A stretch of DNA of 64,000 nt from assembly GCA_963920525.1 (NCBI GenBank), contig OY986439.1:22534819-22598818 (forward strand). Reading direction: 5' to 3'. This document shows, one piece after another, positions 1-11,043 of this stretch. The position numbers and the translations under genes are program-made. The first letter of the stretch is position 1. Every line of letters begins with the position of its first letter. The notes beneath the pieces are model-generated. The model searched no databases. It was not told the DNA's origin and was given only the letters and a program-made list of their open reading frames with translations. This DNA is from Dichetophora obliterata. Taxonomy: Eukaryota; Arthropoda; Insecta; Diptera; Sciomyzidae.

Positions 1-2
1 AC

Positions 3-347
3 TGGTTTCAACAAGACGGCGCGCCACCACGCACAAGCCGCACTACAATCGATTTTTTGAAGCAATTGTTCCCTGGCCGTTTGATGTCAAAAAATGGTGA
101 TTTCGATTGGCCGCCAAGATCACCAGATTTAACGCCTCCAGACTTCTTTTTGTATGGTTATTTGAAATCAAAGGTTTACGTCAACAAGCCAAAGACCCTA
201 GAAGAGCTGAAAACCAACATCCGTCAAGAAATAACCGCCATTCCCATCGAAATGTTGAAGAATACCATGGAAAATGCTACAAAACGGGCACAATATGTCG
301 TAGAGGCCAATGGCGACCATTTACGAGATATCATATTCAAAAAATAA
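3..347 (+). CDS. Mariner-like transposase, C-terminal part cut by window edge
   Basis: Open from the first bases of the window to a stop at 345-347, about 114 residues. It reads WFQQDGAPP, then WPPRSPDLTPPDFFLYGYL, then a helical tail. These are the second catalytic-Asp region and the SPDLxPxDFF region of the IS630/Tc1/mariner DDE transposases, which cut and join transposon ends. The catalytic first half lies outside the window. No stop interrupts the visible part. A GC-richer segment at about 437-470 (gggcgcttcgaatatgggc) just past the stop is a plausible right terminal repeat, but the left end cannot be seen. Assignment to the superfamily is firm; the subfamily is not. Confidence 0.85.
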   Translation, partial: WFQQDGAPPRTSRTTIDFLKQLFPGRLMSKNGDFDWPPRSPDLTPPDFFLYGYLKSKVYVNKPKTLEELKTNIRQEITAIPIEMLKNTMENATKRAQYVVEANGDHLRDIIFKK

Positions 348-838
348 TGTAAGCAAATCTACTTGAACCCAATTAAATGATATTTATAACGAACAGACAA
401 AAAATTGTGGTTTCTTTGATTAATTTAAAAATAAAATGGGCGCTTCGAATATGGGCAACCCCGTATATGTTTTATGATTATGTCAAAAAAGTTCAAAAAC
501 ATTGACTTTTTACTCAAAAAATGACTCAAAAGTTGTTGTTGTTGTAAAAATGAAATCAATTAAAAATTGCACATCTGGCTACCTTTCATATGACAAAGCA
601 TTTATTTGCAAAAATTCTTCCAGCTAAGCGAAAAAATTATTTTACTGTTTTTGTCATCAAAACAACAAGGTACCACCTTTGATTTTTTTTTGCGAAATTA
701 ATTTTTTTCAAAATACTGTTTTTATATTTTTTACAAAAAAGACAAGTCTCAAAAATAATTTATGTGAAAAAATTACCCCAATATCTTTTCCAATCAAAAC
801 TTATGGCTAAAAATCTATTTTTTCATACCAGACTATTA
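348..838. other. AT-rich spacer, no gene seen
   Basis: Downstream flank of the first transposase. Apart from the possible element end near 437-470 it is low-complexity A/T sequence with no coding signal. Confidence 0.6.
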
Positions 839-840
839 AT

Positions 841-996
841 AAAACCAACTGCTTTATTCTGTATAACGAAAATGCACACCAACGACAAGCAAGACACGAG
901 AAGCAATACAATTTTGTATAGAAAAAAGTATTGCTTCTCGTGTCTTGCTTATCGTTGGTGTGCTGCTTCGTAATACAGATTAATGCAGTTAGTTTT
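841..996. repeat. Near-perfect inverted repeat (69-bp arms, 18-bp loop)
   Basis: Left arm 841-909 pairs with right arm 928-996. The inner 36 bp (874-909 with 928-963) differ at one position; the outer part has a few mismatches. The transcript would fold into one long hairpin. It could be a small foldback MITE or a hairpin-RNA locus. No target duplication was recognised. Confidence 0.85.
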
Positions 997-1092
997 GTGT
1001 TAAAATTCTCTATATAGTTTGAACGTCCCCATTTATCTTTAAGAATGCAGTTGTGTGTCTAGAGTAATTACGAACATTTTGGATTATATAAG

Positions 1093-1768
1093 CAGTCCTA
1101 TTCCAGAATCCGTCGTAGCGTAAATTTTCTTTCGGATTCGTAATGAAGTATTCTACAATCCGAATCGAATTCGAACATTCTTACATTCGTAGCATTGCAA
1201 CTACACATTCCGAACGTATCAACTTTTGACAGCTGTTTTTCGGTTTTTTTCATGAAAGCCTTGCCTCGACGGATTTGTTTACGACAAAAGAAAACAAGTA
1301 AAGTTTTGTAGAACTAGGTCGTAAAATAAAACTTATAATTAATTTTTGGTTAATAAAGTTAAATTATGTTTATTTAAACCTGTGAATATGTTAGTTGAAA
1401 TTTATTTAGTACATTTCCTAAGTTTCGTAATCCATTTCCAAAGGGTTGATGGAATCTCGCAATATTCTTCGACGAATTTTCATAGATTCTATATGTGAGA
1501 AATCTGCCTTTTATTGTGCGAAAATTGCAATTGCAATGAAATCCATTAAAAATCACAGCTAAAAATACAATGTTGATCAAAAACACTTCAGTTTTTAAAT
1601 TTTTCTTTTTATTTATTTGTCTGCTGTTGAAACCAATTGTTTTCGAACTCCCGAAAGTAAGTTCGAAAAGAGGAAGTTTCGTTCGGATTTTGGATTAGCA
1701 TATTTGTCGTATTCGTAGCATAGCTTTACGTTCGGAAATTCATTACGACGGATTCTGGAATAGGGCTG
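1093..1768. mobile_element. Non-autonomous TIR element, 676 bp
   Basis: The ends 1093-1117 and 1744-1768 are inverted copies over 25 bp with one mismatch (core CCTATTCCAGAATCCGTCG). Subterminal sequence also pairs loosely (ttcggattcg near 1131 and ttcgttcggattttgg near 1678). The interior has no transposase-like ORF. No clear target duplication. Superfamily unknown. Confidence 0.75.
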
Positions 1769-2134
1769 AAAATCTTCCTTATAGTAATCTACTTAGTTTT
1801 TGCTTAAAATAGAAAGTAGGTACTATCATTTTTAGTACAACGAATTTTTCATAAAACATTGATTGCTAATAATGAGAAAAAAATTATATGAAAATCAAAG
1901 TTTTTACTTTTAATGCCAACAACTTTGCTGTTTTTAATATATTTCATTAAAATTTTTTTTGTTAAAATGTTCAATATATTATTTAATTTAAATCTTTGTT
2001 TAGACGTTAAAATGTTCATATCTCAAGGACGCATTGAGTCCCACCATAATTTTTATTTTGTTGAAAAGGTTCGAGAATTAATCGACATTTAATCGAGAAG
2101 TGTATGTTAAAATGTTTATATAAATGACTCTCGA

Positions 2135-2363
2135 GTAACACCGGGTATTTTAGCTAGTCTTAATATATAAAAACAAGCACGCTGCTCCGTGTCCAATATC
2201 TCTCAAACTGTTCAGCCTGAAAGTATGCACATCTTAATACATACATAAAAGGTAAGCATGCTGCTCCGCACACAGTATTTCTTAAATTGTAACTATTTTT
2301 TGACAGTAAAGTAACTTTACAAGACACACTGTTCTCAAAAATGTTCAGCCTGAAAGTATGCAC
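2135..2363. repeat. Helitron-like 3' end followed by degenerate tandem repeat
   Basis: 2135-2157 (aacaccgggtattttagctag) ends in CTAG followed by T, as Helitron 3' ends do. The next bases, TCTTAATATATAAAA, resemble a Helitron 5' end. A two-copy repeat follows: gttcagcctgaaagtatgca occurs at about 2210 and 2342, and gctgctccg at about 2181 and 2259. No Rep/helicase coding sequence is present, so this is a short non-autonomous remnant at best. Confidence 0.45.
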
Positions 2364-2965
2364 AGAAAATATATTTGATACGTATCAGTGACAAAACATT
2401 GGGTTTTTACAATAGTACGTTTTTGATCTGACTACCTCTTTTTTTCATCCTTTTATAAAAAAGTTATGACGAATTTAATGAAATTCTTTTGAGCTGATAT
2501 AAGTCCATTGTACCAAAAAATATAATTGTATCAGCCGCAAAACGGCACTTGAGTTGCTACGTATGTGAAGGTTTCAAGGCCAGTTTGTAAAGTTGTGTAT
2601 GAAAATGATTGTTACCAAACTCGACTTTTTTCACTTTTATGCTTGAACTAATTTTTCAACACTGCTTCAGTACGTAAAGTGTTATTTAAAGTGGTACATT
2701 TGTATTTTGCAAAAATCAAGTGTATAAAAAATGAAACTTTAACAAGAGAAAAAAGTGCTTTCGGCAAAAGACTCAAAAAAAAAGTGTGCGGAGGACCTGT
2801 CATAGGACAGGCTTTTATGCTAGTCCTTAAATAAAATAGCATTAATTACTATTTAGCCCCTAAGTTTTCCTATTTTCAAATAGGAATACAAAAATTTGCC
2901 AATATTTTTTTCTTTAAAAATTAATAAAACCAGCAAGATTTTTAGACCATTTTTTTCAGTTTTCC

Positions 2966-3645
2966 TGGATTATTAATTTCAACTATTCATTTTCGTTATT
3001 CAGAATAATGAATTAATTTTTTCAATCATTTGAATGCTATTCACAAAGAGTGCAATTCACAAAGAATTTTAGAATTTTCAATTATTCTGTTTTATTCATT
3101 ATTCATTTTTTATTCATTATTAATTTTTTATTCATTTGTTATTCCTTATTCATTTTTTATTTATGGCTAAGGATTAAGAAATGAATAATGACAAAAAAAT
3201 GAATAATGAGTAGCAGAAAAAATAGGAAAAGTAGCAGAAGGTGCAGCTCTTGCCTTTACAGCATTTTTAGTTGGTAAGCATATAGCAAATGGAGACATAG
3301 ATGGGTTAGGCTACGATGCATTAAATCTTTGAGTAATGCCGAAAATTGGTGAAAAAATCTCTGGAAAAATATTGGAGTTAGGAACAAAGCTTGATTCTCA
3401 GATGTTGATGGAATTTGCTCCAGCTATGGGACGTGCTAAAGGTAACTTTGCGGCAAACAAATGAATAATGAATAAAAAATGAATAATGAATGACAAATGA
3501 ATAATCAATACAGAAAGAATAATTGAAAATTCTGAAATTCTTTGTGAATAGCATTCTTTGCGAATATCATTCAAATGAATAAAAAAATTATTCATTATTC
3601 TGAATCACGAAAATGAATAGTTGAAATGAATAATTAATCATTTTT
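2966..3645. repeat. Foldback element rich in ATTCATTATTC
   Basis: Left arm about 2966-3175 and right arm about 3460-3645 are inverted copies, with matching blocks such as tcaactattcattttcg / cgaaaatgaatagttga and caattattctg / agaataattg. Both arms are built from ATTCATTATTC-like short repeats. The non-repetitive middle (about 3220-3460) is unlike the arms and carries the ORF described separately. Confidence 0.75.
3225..3464 (+). pseudogene. Bacterial-looking ORF remnant of unknown function
   Basis: Reading in one frame from 3225 gives about 79 codons with one in-frame TGA (3330-3332) and a terminal TGA (3462-3464). The peptide is rich in Gly, Ala, Lys and Asp, with stretches such as GKHIANGDIDGLGYDALN and KIGEKISGKILELGTKLDS. 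This is unlike the low-complexity translations around it and resembles a fragment of a bacterial protein. There is no start codon with a ribosome binding site, and I cannot name the family. It sits between the arms of a foldback element, so it may have been carried by the transposon or be a small lateral transfer, for example from an endosymbiont. Alternatives are an unrecognised transposon ORF or chance. Confidence 0.4.
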
Positions 3646-4050
3646 TTAAAAATGAATGTGAACTAAAAATTTTGTTTATTAATCAATTTTGCATTCATTG
3701 AATGCTTTCTTATTTCGTTATTCACTAATTCACTTTTTTGTGGATAAAATCAAATGGATCAAATCTTTTACAGCTTTGGTAAATGTAGCAAATGTATTCG
3801 TACAATTTACATTTGTTTTTGTACGAATACGAATAAAATTTTTGCAATATGTATCAAATTACATTCAATCTACGAATACTATTCGTGACTGAAAACTACG
3901 AGTAAAATTCATAGAATGGACGCAGTTATTAGTAATTTTTACACACAAAATTTTTTGAGTGTAAAAATACGTATCGAAAAGTGCCTGTGAAACATGGGTA
4001 AATGAAATGGTATCATAACTTATCACTGCGGCGGGTACAAATCTTCTTTT
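3646..4050. other. AT-rich spacer with TACGAATA-type short repeats
   Basis: Contains gtacgaatacgaataaaa and related motifs around 3797-3885. No gene recognised. Confidence 0.5.
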
Positions 4051-4051
4051 A

Positions 4052-7000
4052 TATATATAAAACAGGATGTGTGTATGTATGTAACGTATGGACTCCAAAA
4101 CGGTTGGGCCGATTTTGATTAAATTTTCATGGAATCTTCAGAATATTCAGGCGGGTTACACTGTGAAGTCTGATTTTCGGTCTGTGGGCGGAGGGGCGTG
4201 GCAAAATCCAATTTTTATATTGTACCACCAATGACATATACATATATTTACTTTTTTTGATTTTTTCATTTTATTTTATTTTATTTGAAAGCCGTTGTCA
4301 TGTTCTTGAAAACGAGATATCAAACTCTTAAATCAGTTATGTAGTTCCGAAGATATTTACAAAAAACCTATGTTAATAATGATCCAATATCATAATTTTA
4401 AAACTTTCGAAATGTTGCATTCAAAAATCCGAGTTTTCGGCTTATTAACAAAATATTTACATCATTCGATAACACAAGATATTCCGCGCTTACTAAGATG
4501 CAACATTGTACAAGAAGTTAAAAATAATATTATATTATCAATCGATGATAAACAACTTTGTGTACTCTTGCATTTAAGATACATTCTTTCATTTAAGATA
4601 CATTCATAAGATACTGCGTTATACACTCCCATGGTAAAACCTTTAAAAAAAATTCTTTAAATAACTCTCTGCATTCCACTTTCAATATAAGAAACAGGGA
4701 TTAAAAAGACTCCATCGACCTAAATTTACACATGCAGTTTAATTGGTAGCTTTCTATGGGCGTTTGACAAGGGGAGTGGCACCTACCATACAACTCAATT
4801 TTGCGATATCGAATAGATTTGAAGTTATGGGTCGCACACCGTAAGAATTCAGTATTCGACCGTATTTTATCCATGCAGTTTCATTAATAACATTTTATAG
4901 GCGTTGGAAAAGGGGGAGTGGCATCTCCTACACAACCCAGAGTTGTGCTATCGAATAGCTTTGGAACTATAGGTCGTGCAGCGTCGAAATCCAGTATTCG
5001 ACCCAACGTACATGCAGTTTCACTGATTACATTTTATAAGCATTTTTATAGGGGCATGGCACCTCCCGTTTAACCCAAATTTGCGATATCGAATAGCTTT
5101 GAAGTTATAGGTCGCACAGCGTCGGAATTCAGTATTCGATCTAAATTTGTACATGCACTTTCATTGGTAACATTTTTTGGGCGTTGGACAAGTGAGAGTG
5201 GCACCTCCTATACAACCCAAATTTGCGATATCGAATAGCTATTGAGTTATTTGTCGCACAGCATCCTAAATGTACACATGCCGTCAAAGGGGGAGTGGAA
5301 CCTCTTATTTATTTATTTGTTATTATTTACAGTTCTTAGTGTTACAAGATATAATATCTCTTAACTAGCACTAATCATTAAGAAAGGAAATATGGCAGTA
5401 AATATGTAATATATTAAACACTTATATTTAATATACGAAAACTTAAAACTAACATGAAGAGCTTATCACAATAAAAAAAATCGAAAACATACAAAATTAT
5501 TACAAATAAATATGAAATCTGATTGAATATTTTAAAAGGACTTATCTAATGGATGGACTTATCTAATGGATGACATGTTAAACTAATTAAGGGACGACAA
5601 TGACGATAATAGTTTCTTTTTAAAATTGACAGCGTTGCTAATTTGTTGTGTGTTATGATCTAAGGAATTCCAAAGACGTGGACCATATATGAAGAATTGT
5701 CTTTCGGAGACAAGGCGGAGTGTCTTGCTAATACAACATTATTATTACGGCGCGATTGTGTAAATCGAAGTCTCTCGAAAAGATAGATAGGTTCAGCGGA
5801 AAATATTAATTTGTGGACAAACTGTAGGACTTTTATCTTGAAAAGGTTATCAAAGGTGGTGTTGTTCATTTGGTAAGCATATTCCGAGACATGATCAAAC
5901 CTAATCAGACTGTATACATACCGAGCGATATTATTATATGTTACTCTTAATTTTTGCTTATGGGCAAAATCAGCGTTTGCAAATACTTCACAGCCATACG
6001 AGAGAATTGGTATTAAGTATGTTTTTGCTATAAGCAGTCTAATTCTTAATGGCGTAAAGTACTGGGTAGGCCATAAACTGCGTAACATACCATTTACCTT
6101 ACCTGAGGAACTGGTGATGTGTTCGTTCCATGTCAAGGTGTTATTAAAAATAAAACCCAAGTTCTTAGCCTTACACACATATTTAATAATCGAGTCGTTA
6201 GTTACTATATCAGGAAGACTATTATAGTTTATAGGTTTCTTACTTAACTCAAATTTGCGATATCGAATAGCTTTTGAGTTATAGGTCGCACAGCGTCAGA
6301 ATTCAGTATTCCACCTCAATGCACACATGCACTTTCAATGATTACATTTTATGGGCGTTAAAAAAGGGGATATGGCACCTCCCATACAACGCAAATTTGT
6401 GCTATCGAATAATATAGAGTTAAATTTTGCATAGCCTCGGAATTCAGTATTTGACCTCAATTTACACGTGCAGTTTCACTGATAATATTTTTTGGGTGTA
6501 GGACATGGTGGAATAGCACCTTCCATACAACATAAATTTTCGATATCGAATAACATTGGAGTTTAGTATTCGACCTCAATTTACATGCAGTTTGAATGAT
6601 TAAATTTTATTTCGTTTGTAAAGGGGGCATGGCACCTCCCATTCAACCTAAATTTATGATATAAAATAGCTTAGAATTTACAGAACGCACAGATTTGGAA
6701 TTCAGTACTCGACTTCATATTCACATGCAGTTTTATTAGGCGTGGATCCTCCCATTTAACCCAAATTTGTGATATCGAATAGCTTTGGAATTATAGATCG
6801 CACAGTTTTGGAATTCAGTATTCGACCTCAATGCACACATGCAGTTTTATTGAAAACATTTTAAGGGCGTTAAAAAAGGGGACGTGACACCTCCCATACA
6901 ACCCAAATTTGTGCTATTAAATAGCTTTGGAGTTAGAGGTCGCACAGATTCGGAATTCAGTATTCAACTTTATCTTCGAATGCAGTTTTACTGATAACAT

Positions 7001-7165
7001 TTTAAAGCGTTTGTAAAGAGGGAGTTGCACCTCCCATATAATCCGAATTTATGATATCGAATAGCATTTAAGTTATAGATTGCACAGCGTGGGAATTCAG
7101 TATTCGACCTCAATTTACACATTCAAGGGAGCGTGGCAGCAACGCGCCGGGTTTCAGCTATACTA
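4052..7165. mobile_element. Helitron-like element with internal ~140-165 bp satellite (interrupted)
   Basis: Begins near ttttatatatataaaacaggatg (about 4050) and ggactccaaaacggttgg, followed by a ccgattttgatt motif (4082-4121). That type of 5' sequence is common in insect Helitrons/Helentrons. From about 4690 to 7130 a degenerate tandem repeat follows, each unit containing gcgatatcgaatagcttt, ggtcgcacag, gaattcagtattcgac, catgcagttt and a ggcgtggcacctcccata block; about ten units are visible (for example near 4850, 5000, 5130, 6300, 6690, 6810, 6955, 7100). It ends at ggcagcaacgcgccgggtttcagct (about 7130-7155). The array is interrupted at about 5305-6246 by a LINE fragment. Central satellites are typical of Helentron/DINE-1-like elements. 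No Rep/helicase ORF is present. Confidence 0.6.
5305..6246 (-). pseudogene. 5'-truncated Jockey/CR1-like LINE: RT C-terminal end and 3' tail
   Basis: On the minus strand, coding sequence is open from about 6243 to 5660. It runs from LPDI and AKNLGFIFNNTLTWNEHI, through a thumb region (YLIPILSYGCEVF) and YNNIARYVY, to the terminal part of a non-LTR retrotransposon reverse transcriptase. The catalytic FADD/YADD box is missing because the copy is 5'-truncated at about 6246. The 3' UTR ends in (AAATA)-type repeats at 5305-5325. It lies inside the satellite block, which resumes with aactcaaatttgcgatatcg at 6247. Confidence 0.85.
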
Positions 7166-7169
7166 TTTA

Positions 7170-7717
7170 AAAATGCATGCATGGTTTAGTTCAGCTTTAT
7201 TTATAAGTATACTTTAAAAAAAGTATTTTTGAGTTCCCTTCAAAATATATTAACATTTAAAAATATCGTCATATAAAATCAAAAAAGCCATAAGTTACAA
7301 CAAATTCAAAGTAGACTTTTTGATTGATTATTGATGCACTTGATCAAAGTATATGTTCCTGCTGAATTGTACACTCCTACAAATAAAAACGACGTTTTTA
7401 GTAAATAATTTCTAAAATCCCTAAGTTTGAGCGCAACATACAATTACAATTACAATTTAGAAAGTTTTTCGACTCTCCCGTAAAATTTTTTAATTGCCTG
7501 TGTGGTGTTTTGAGTTTTATGTTTGAGGAAAAAAAAATAAAACTCAGCAAATAATTCTTATTTCTGAGCATAAAATCAAAATTGAGAAATAACTTTTATT
7601 TCTAAACGAAAAAAATAAAAATTGAGGAACAATTTTTATTCTGGAGCAAAATAATACAACTCAAAGAGAAGAAGTCTTATTCTTGAACAGAAAAAAAAAA
7701 AAATAAAAAAAGAACTC
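7170..7717. other. AT-rich spacer with degenerate ~55-bp repeats
   Basis: 7500-7690 holds loosely repeated tracts of the form aaaaaataaaactcagcaaataattcttatttctgag. No coding signal. Confidence 0.5.
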
Positions 7718-7720
7718 TTA

Positions 7721-7863
7721 TGCTACGTTCACACTGAGAGCTAAATGCGCATTTAGAGCGTTTTCTATATATATTTATCCCTGTTACTCCTACAACGAGT
7801 AAAGGGCTGTTCGTAAATGTGGATTTCGTAAATGCGCGTTTAGCTCTCATTGTGAACATAGCA
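7721..7863. mobile_element. 143-bp MITE with TTA target duplication
   Basis: TIRs of about 35 bp (7721-7755 and 7829-7863; TGCTACGTTCACA at the outside) are flanked by TTA at 7718-7720 and 7864-7866. A 3-bp TTA duplication suggests a PIF/Harbinger-mobilised MITE. No coding capacity. Confidence 0.8.
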
Positions 7864-8055
7864 TTATTTTTGATGAATTTTATAAAATCAGTGAGTAATA
7901 AGTGGTAAAACTCAAAAAATAAAAATCATTTCTTATTTCGATAAAGCATGCATTAAGCAGCATATTGAAGTAATCCAAAATGTTCTTCGATATTTCGAAC
8001 ATGTTGATTTTTTTTGATTTAATTTTTGTGTATAATCGTTATTTTCTGTCCCTGA

Positions 8056-8677
8056 TTTTTACAGAAAAAAAGTCTTATTTCTCAATATAGTCTCCTTTTA
8101 GCTCAATACACTTCGTCCAACGTTCCTCCAATTTTTGGATCCCATCCGAAAAATACGTTTTTGGAAGGTCCCCAAAATAGGTCTCTGTTTCGGTGATGAG
8201 CTCCTCTGTGGTGGTGAATCTCTTTCCGCCGAGCCATTTCTTCAGGTTTGGAAACAGACAATAGTCGGAAGGGGCCAAATCTGCAGAGTATCCAAGCAAT
8301 TCGTAATTGAATTCATGGAATTTTTCCATGTGTGAACGCGCGCAATGTCTTGATGGAAGAGTACTTTTTCCTAGCCAAATGAGACGCTTCTCTTTCAAAG
8401 CGTCGTTGAAACGGTTTAATTCAGCTGCATAGTATTCGCCATTGATCGTTCTTTCCGGTGGAAGGTAATAGATGTAGATTATACTGCATTTATCCCAAAA
8501 TACTGTCGCCATAACCTTTCCGGCCGATAGCAGCGTCTTTGCCTTCTTCGGAGCACGTTCGGTCGATGAAGTACACTGTTTCGACTGTTCCTTTGTCTCT
8601 GGTGTGTAGTGATGGATCCATGTTTCGTCCACGATTACTCATCGACGGAAAAAATTCCTCCTATCTTTGTTCAACAT
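8056..8677 (-). pseudogene. Irritans-type mariner transposase, C-terminal half (split by LINE)
   Basis: The minus strand reads VDETWIHHYTPETKEQSK, then GKVMATVFWD, INGEYYAAELNRFNDALKEKR, DLAPSDYCLFPNLKKWLGGK and TKCIELKGDYIEK, colinear with mariner transposases of the irritans group. Lesions: a TGA just before VDETW (about 8640), a frameshift around the second catalytic Asp (the HQD codons near 8350 are out of frame), and SPDLAP changed to SADLAP. The coding sequence stops at 8677 at an LINE insertion; the N-terminal half resumes at 11853. The flanking GTTCAACAT at 8669-8677 is the target duplication. Confidence 0.9.
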
Positions 8678-10189
8678 CGAAAATATTTCCGACTACGATG
8701 CAATGGGGCGAAGATCTCATTGTACCTAGGCTGTGGGGTATATTCGATACTTGCCTAGCGACTGGGTACGTTCCGAGAGTCTGGAGAGAGGCGAAAGCTG
8801 TTTTTCTTCCGAAGCCCGGAAAAAAGGATTATGCGGAGACGAAGTGGTTTGGACCAATCAGCCTAACATCTTTCCTCTTGAAATCGATGGAAAGAGTGGT
8901 GACTAACTGTCTTGATTGCACTTCGCTGATACAAAATCCTTGAGTAGATGCCAACATGCGTATAGAGCAGGTAGGTCTCCGGACGGTGCTCTTCACAAAT
9001 TGGTAAGAGTGACTGAAAAAGAGTTATTTTCAGGAGGCATTGTGATGTCCACATTTATAGACATCGAGGGTGCTTTTGACAAAATTCGCTTTAAGGCTGC
9101 AGCAAGCTCTGAGAGAGCGCAATGTAAGCCCAATGATAGCAAATTGGGTAGACAATATGCTGAAGCACAGGGCTGTCAACATGCATAATAGGAGAGTCAA
9201 GACTAGAGGTAGAATAAGTAGAGGATGCCCCCAGGGCGGGATGTTATCGCCAACCCTGTGGAACATGACTGTGGACTCACTACTATTTAGACTAGATGAG
9301 TCGGGCATACACACGATAGGGTATGCAGATGACATTGCGTTGGTGGTCCGCGGTAAGTTAATTGACACCATTTCTGACATCATGAAGGGAGCACTCCGAA
9401 TGGTGGAGGAGTGGTGTCGAGAACAAGGCCTTACCGTAAACGCAGGCAAATCAGACAATATTCTCTTTACTAGAAAGATTGTAGGCCTGAGGAGAGAACC
9501 ACTCAGATTTTTTGGAGCGGAAATCAACATGTCCACGAAGGTTAAATATCTAGGGGTAACCCTCGATAGCAAACTGAACTGGAATGAGCATGTAGAAGAT
9601 AGGATTCAAAAAGCCAAGAGGGTTCTGTTTGAGTGTAGACGCGTTTGTGGTCTCAAATGGGGGCTAAACCCAGAGGCTATGAAATGGGTCTACACTATAA
9701 TGGTTAGACCTGTCATCACGTATGCTTCGGTGATTTGGTGGACAAAAGTCAGCCAGAAAACCATTAAGAAGGGACTGGACAGAGTCCAACGGCTGGCGTG
9801 TGTTGGAATAACAGGTGCAATACGCACCACTCCAACAAGCGCAATGGAGGTTCTGTTAGGGATGCTGCCGTTGGATTTAGAAATAAAGAAACAGCGGCTC
9901 TGCATGGTCATATGCGCATCCTTGATATTGCACAGAAAGATGTCAGGGAGGCGTGTATGCCTATGGACGGAAGGCAGAGAGTAAGAATAACAGAAAAATG
10001 TTATAAAACTATTATAACAGATGGAGCCGTTTGTGAAGAAATCGCTGGTAACGATATCAGTATATTCACAGACGGCTCTCTGGTGAATGGCAGAGCCGGG
10101 GCAGGCGTTTACTCAGAAGAGTTAAGCCTATCCTGTGTACGGAAGTTAGGGAGGTTTGTGTCTATATACCAGCCGGAAATGCTTGGCGT
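8678..10189 (+). pseudogene. RNase H-bearing non-LTR retrotransposon, RT part (5'-truncated)
   Basis: 5'-truncated LINE of I/LOA type. It opens with IFPTTMQWGEDLIVPRLW, has an RT core (AKAVFLPKPGKKDY, FIDIEGAFD, SRGCPQGGMLSPTLWNMTVD, GYADDIALVV with the catalytic YADD, VKYLGVTLDSKLNWNEHV), and then an RNase H domain start (IFTDGSLVNGRAGAGVYS, about 10055-10110). Frameshifts occur near 8940, 9090 and 9960. The coding frame is interrupted at 10190 by a hAT element and continues at 11044. TSD TTGTTCAACAT is present at 8667-8677 and 11842-11852. The enzyme would have copied the element RNA into a nicked chromosomal target. Confidence 0.92.
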
Positions 10190-11035
10190 CAGTGTTGCCA
10201 TGAAAGAAAATTTTACAGCGTAACTTTTGCACTCTGCTCGTCGGATTTCTCATCGTATTTGTCAAACTCTGAAAACAAGAACTAAGAAATTTTCAGTCTC
10301 ATTTAACAACAAAGAAGACAAATAAAATATTGCATTTTATTAGACATATGCCGTATATTAAAAGGTTTATTTATTTAAATAAATCACATTTTTTTCAAAA
10401 GTCAATGCAATAATCATTATAATTATAGAAAACATATTATAATAAATGACATTTTGAAAATATTTTTGAACACACAAAAGAAGAGTAAAAATCAATTTAA
10501 ATACATTTGCTACACAGTTTGGTTTAATTTAGATCTCTTAAATCGGTAAAAATAGAGATATAATACATAATTTTTCAATTTTAAATTTATAAATGTAAAG
10601 TTTTTGCTTAAAGTGAATTAACGAAAAAATATGGTTGTTTTAAGCCAGATAATCTGTTGTATGCAGAGTTCCTTCCGTTGTATCTAACTCTAATCTATTG
10701 CGAATTTTAGTTTTATTAATATTTATTTGACTAAAAGTTCACTCAACGTTAGCTGAGGAATTCGGTAAGCTTAACAATTCAAAACTAAATTATTCCAATA
10801 TTGGAAATGCAAAGTACCACCGCATCTTTTTATTTTAAAGCTGCCATGAATTTTATTATACTAATATTTTTCTTTTCATATATATATGCATATAAAAATA
10901 TATGCAAAATCGGACGCCGGATCTACTTTTTCTGAAATCGTAACATTTTGAAGAATTTTGGTCAAATATCGGAACGTCGGATTCAAGTATTAAAATCGTA
11001 TCATATCCGATATATCGGACCATATGGCAACGCTG
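10190..11035. mobile_element. 846-bp hAT element with 8-bp TSD
   Basis: Ends CAGTGTTGCCAT (10190-10201) and ATGGCAACGCTG (11024-11035) are inverted with one mismatch and match the CAGnGTTGCCA type of hAT ends. CTTGGCGT is duplicated at 10182-10189 and 11036-11043. Removing the element and one duplication restores the LINE reading frame across PEMLGV and VHAPDHLIDG. Interior is mostly decayed, with a transposase C-terminal remnant on the minus strand. Confidence 0.93.
10640..10830 (-). pseudogene. hAT transposase C-terminal (dimerisation) remnant
   Basis: In one minus-strand frame: RWYFAFPILE, stop, FSFELLSLPNSSANVE, stop, TFSQININKTKIRNRLEL. This is the hAT C-terminal dimerisation region (LPxSSAxVERxFSxxNxIKTKxRNRL). 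Two in-frame stops and loss of everything upstream make it dead. It lies inside the element above and confirms its class. Confidence 0.8.
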
Positions 11036-11043
11036 CTTGGCGT

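Noticed and set aside
9030..9572. 180-residue minus-strand ORF
   Set aside because: Antisense shadow of the LINE reverse transcriptase, which has recognisable motifs on the plus strand.
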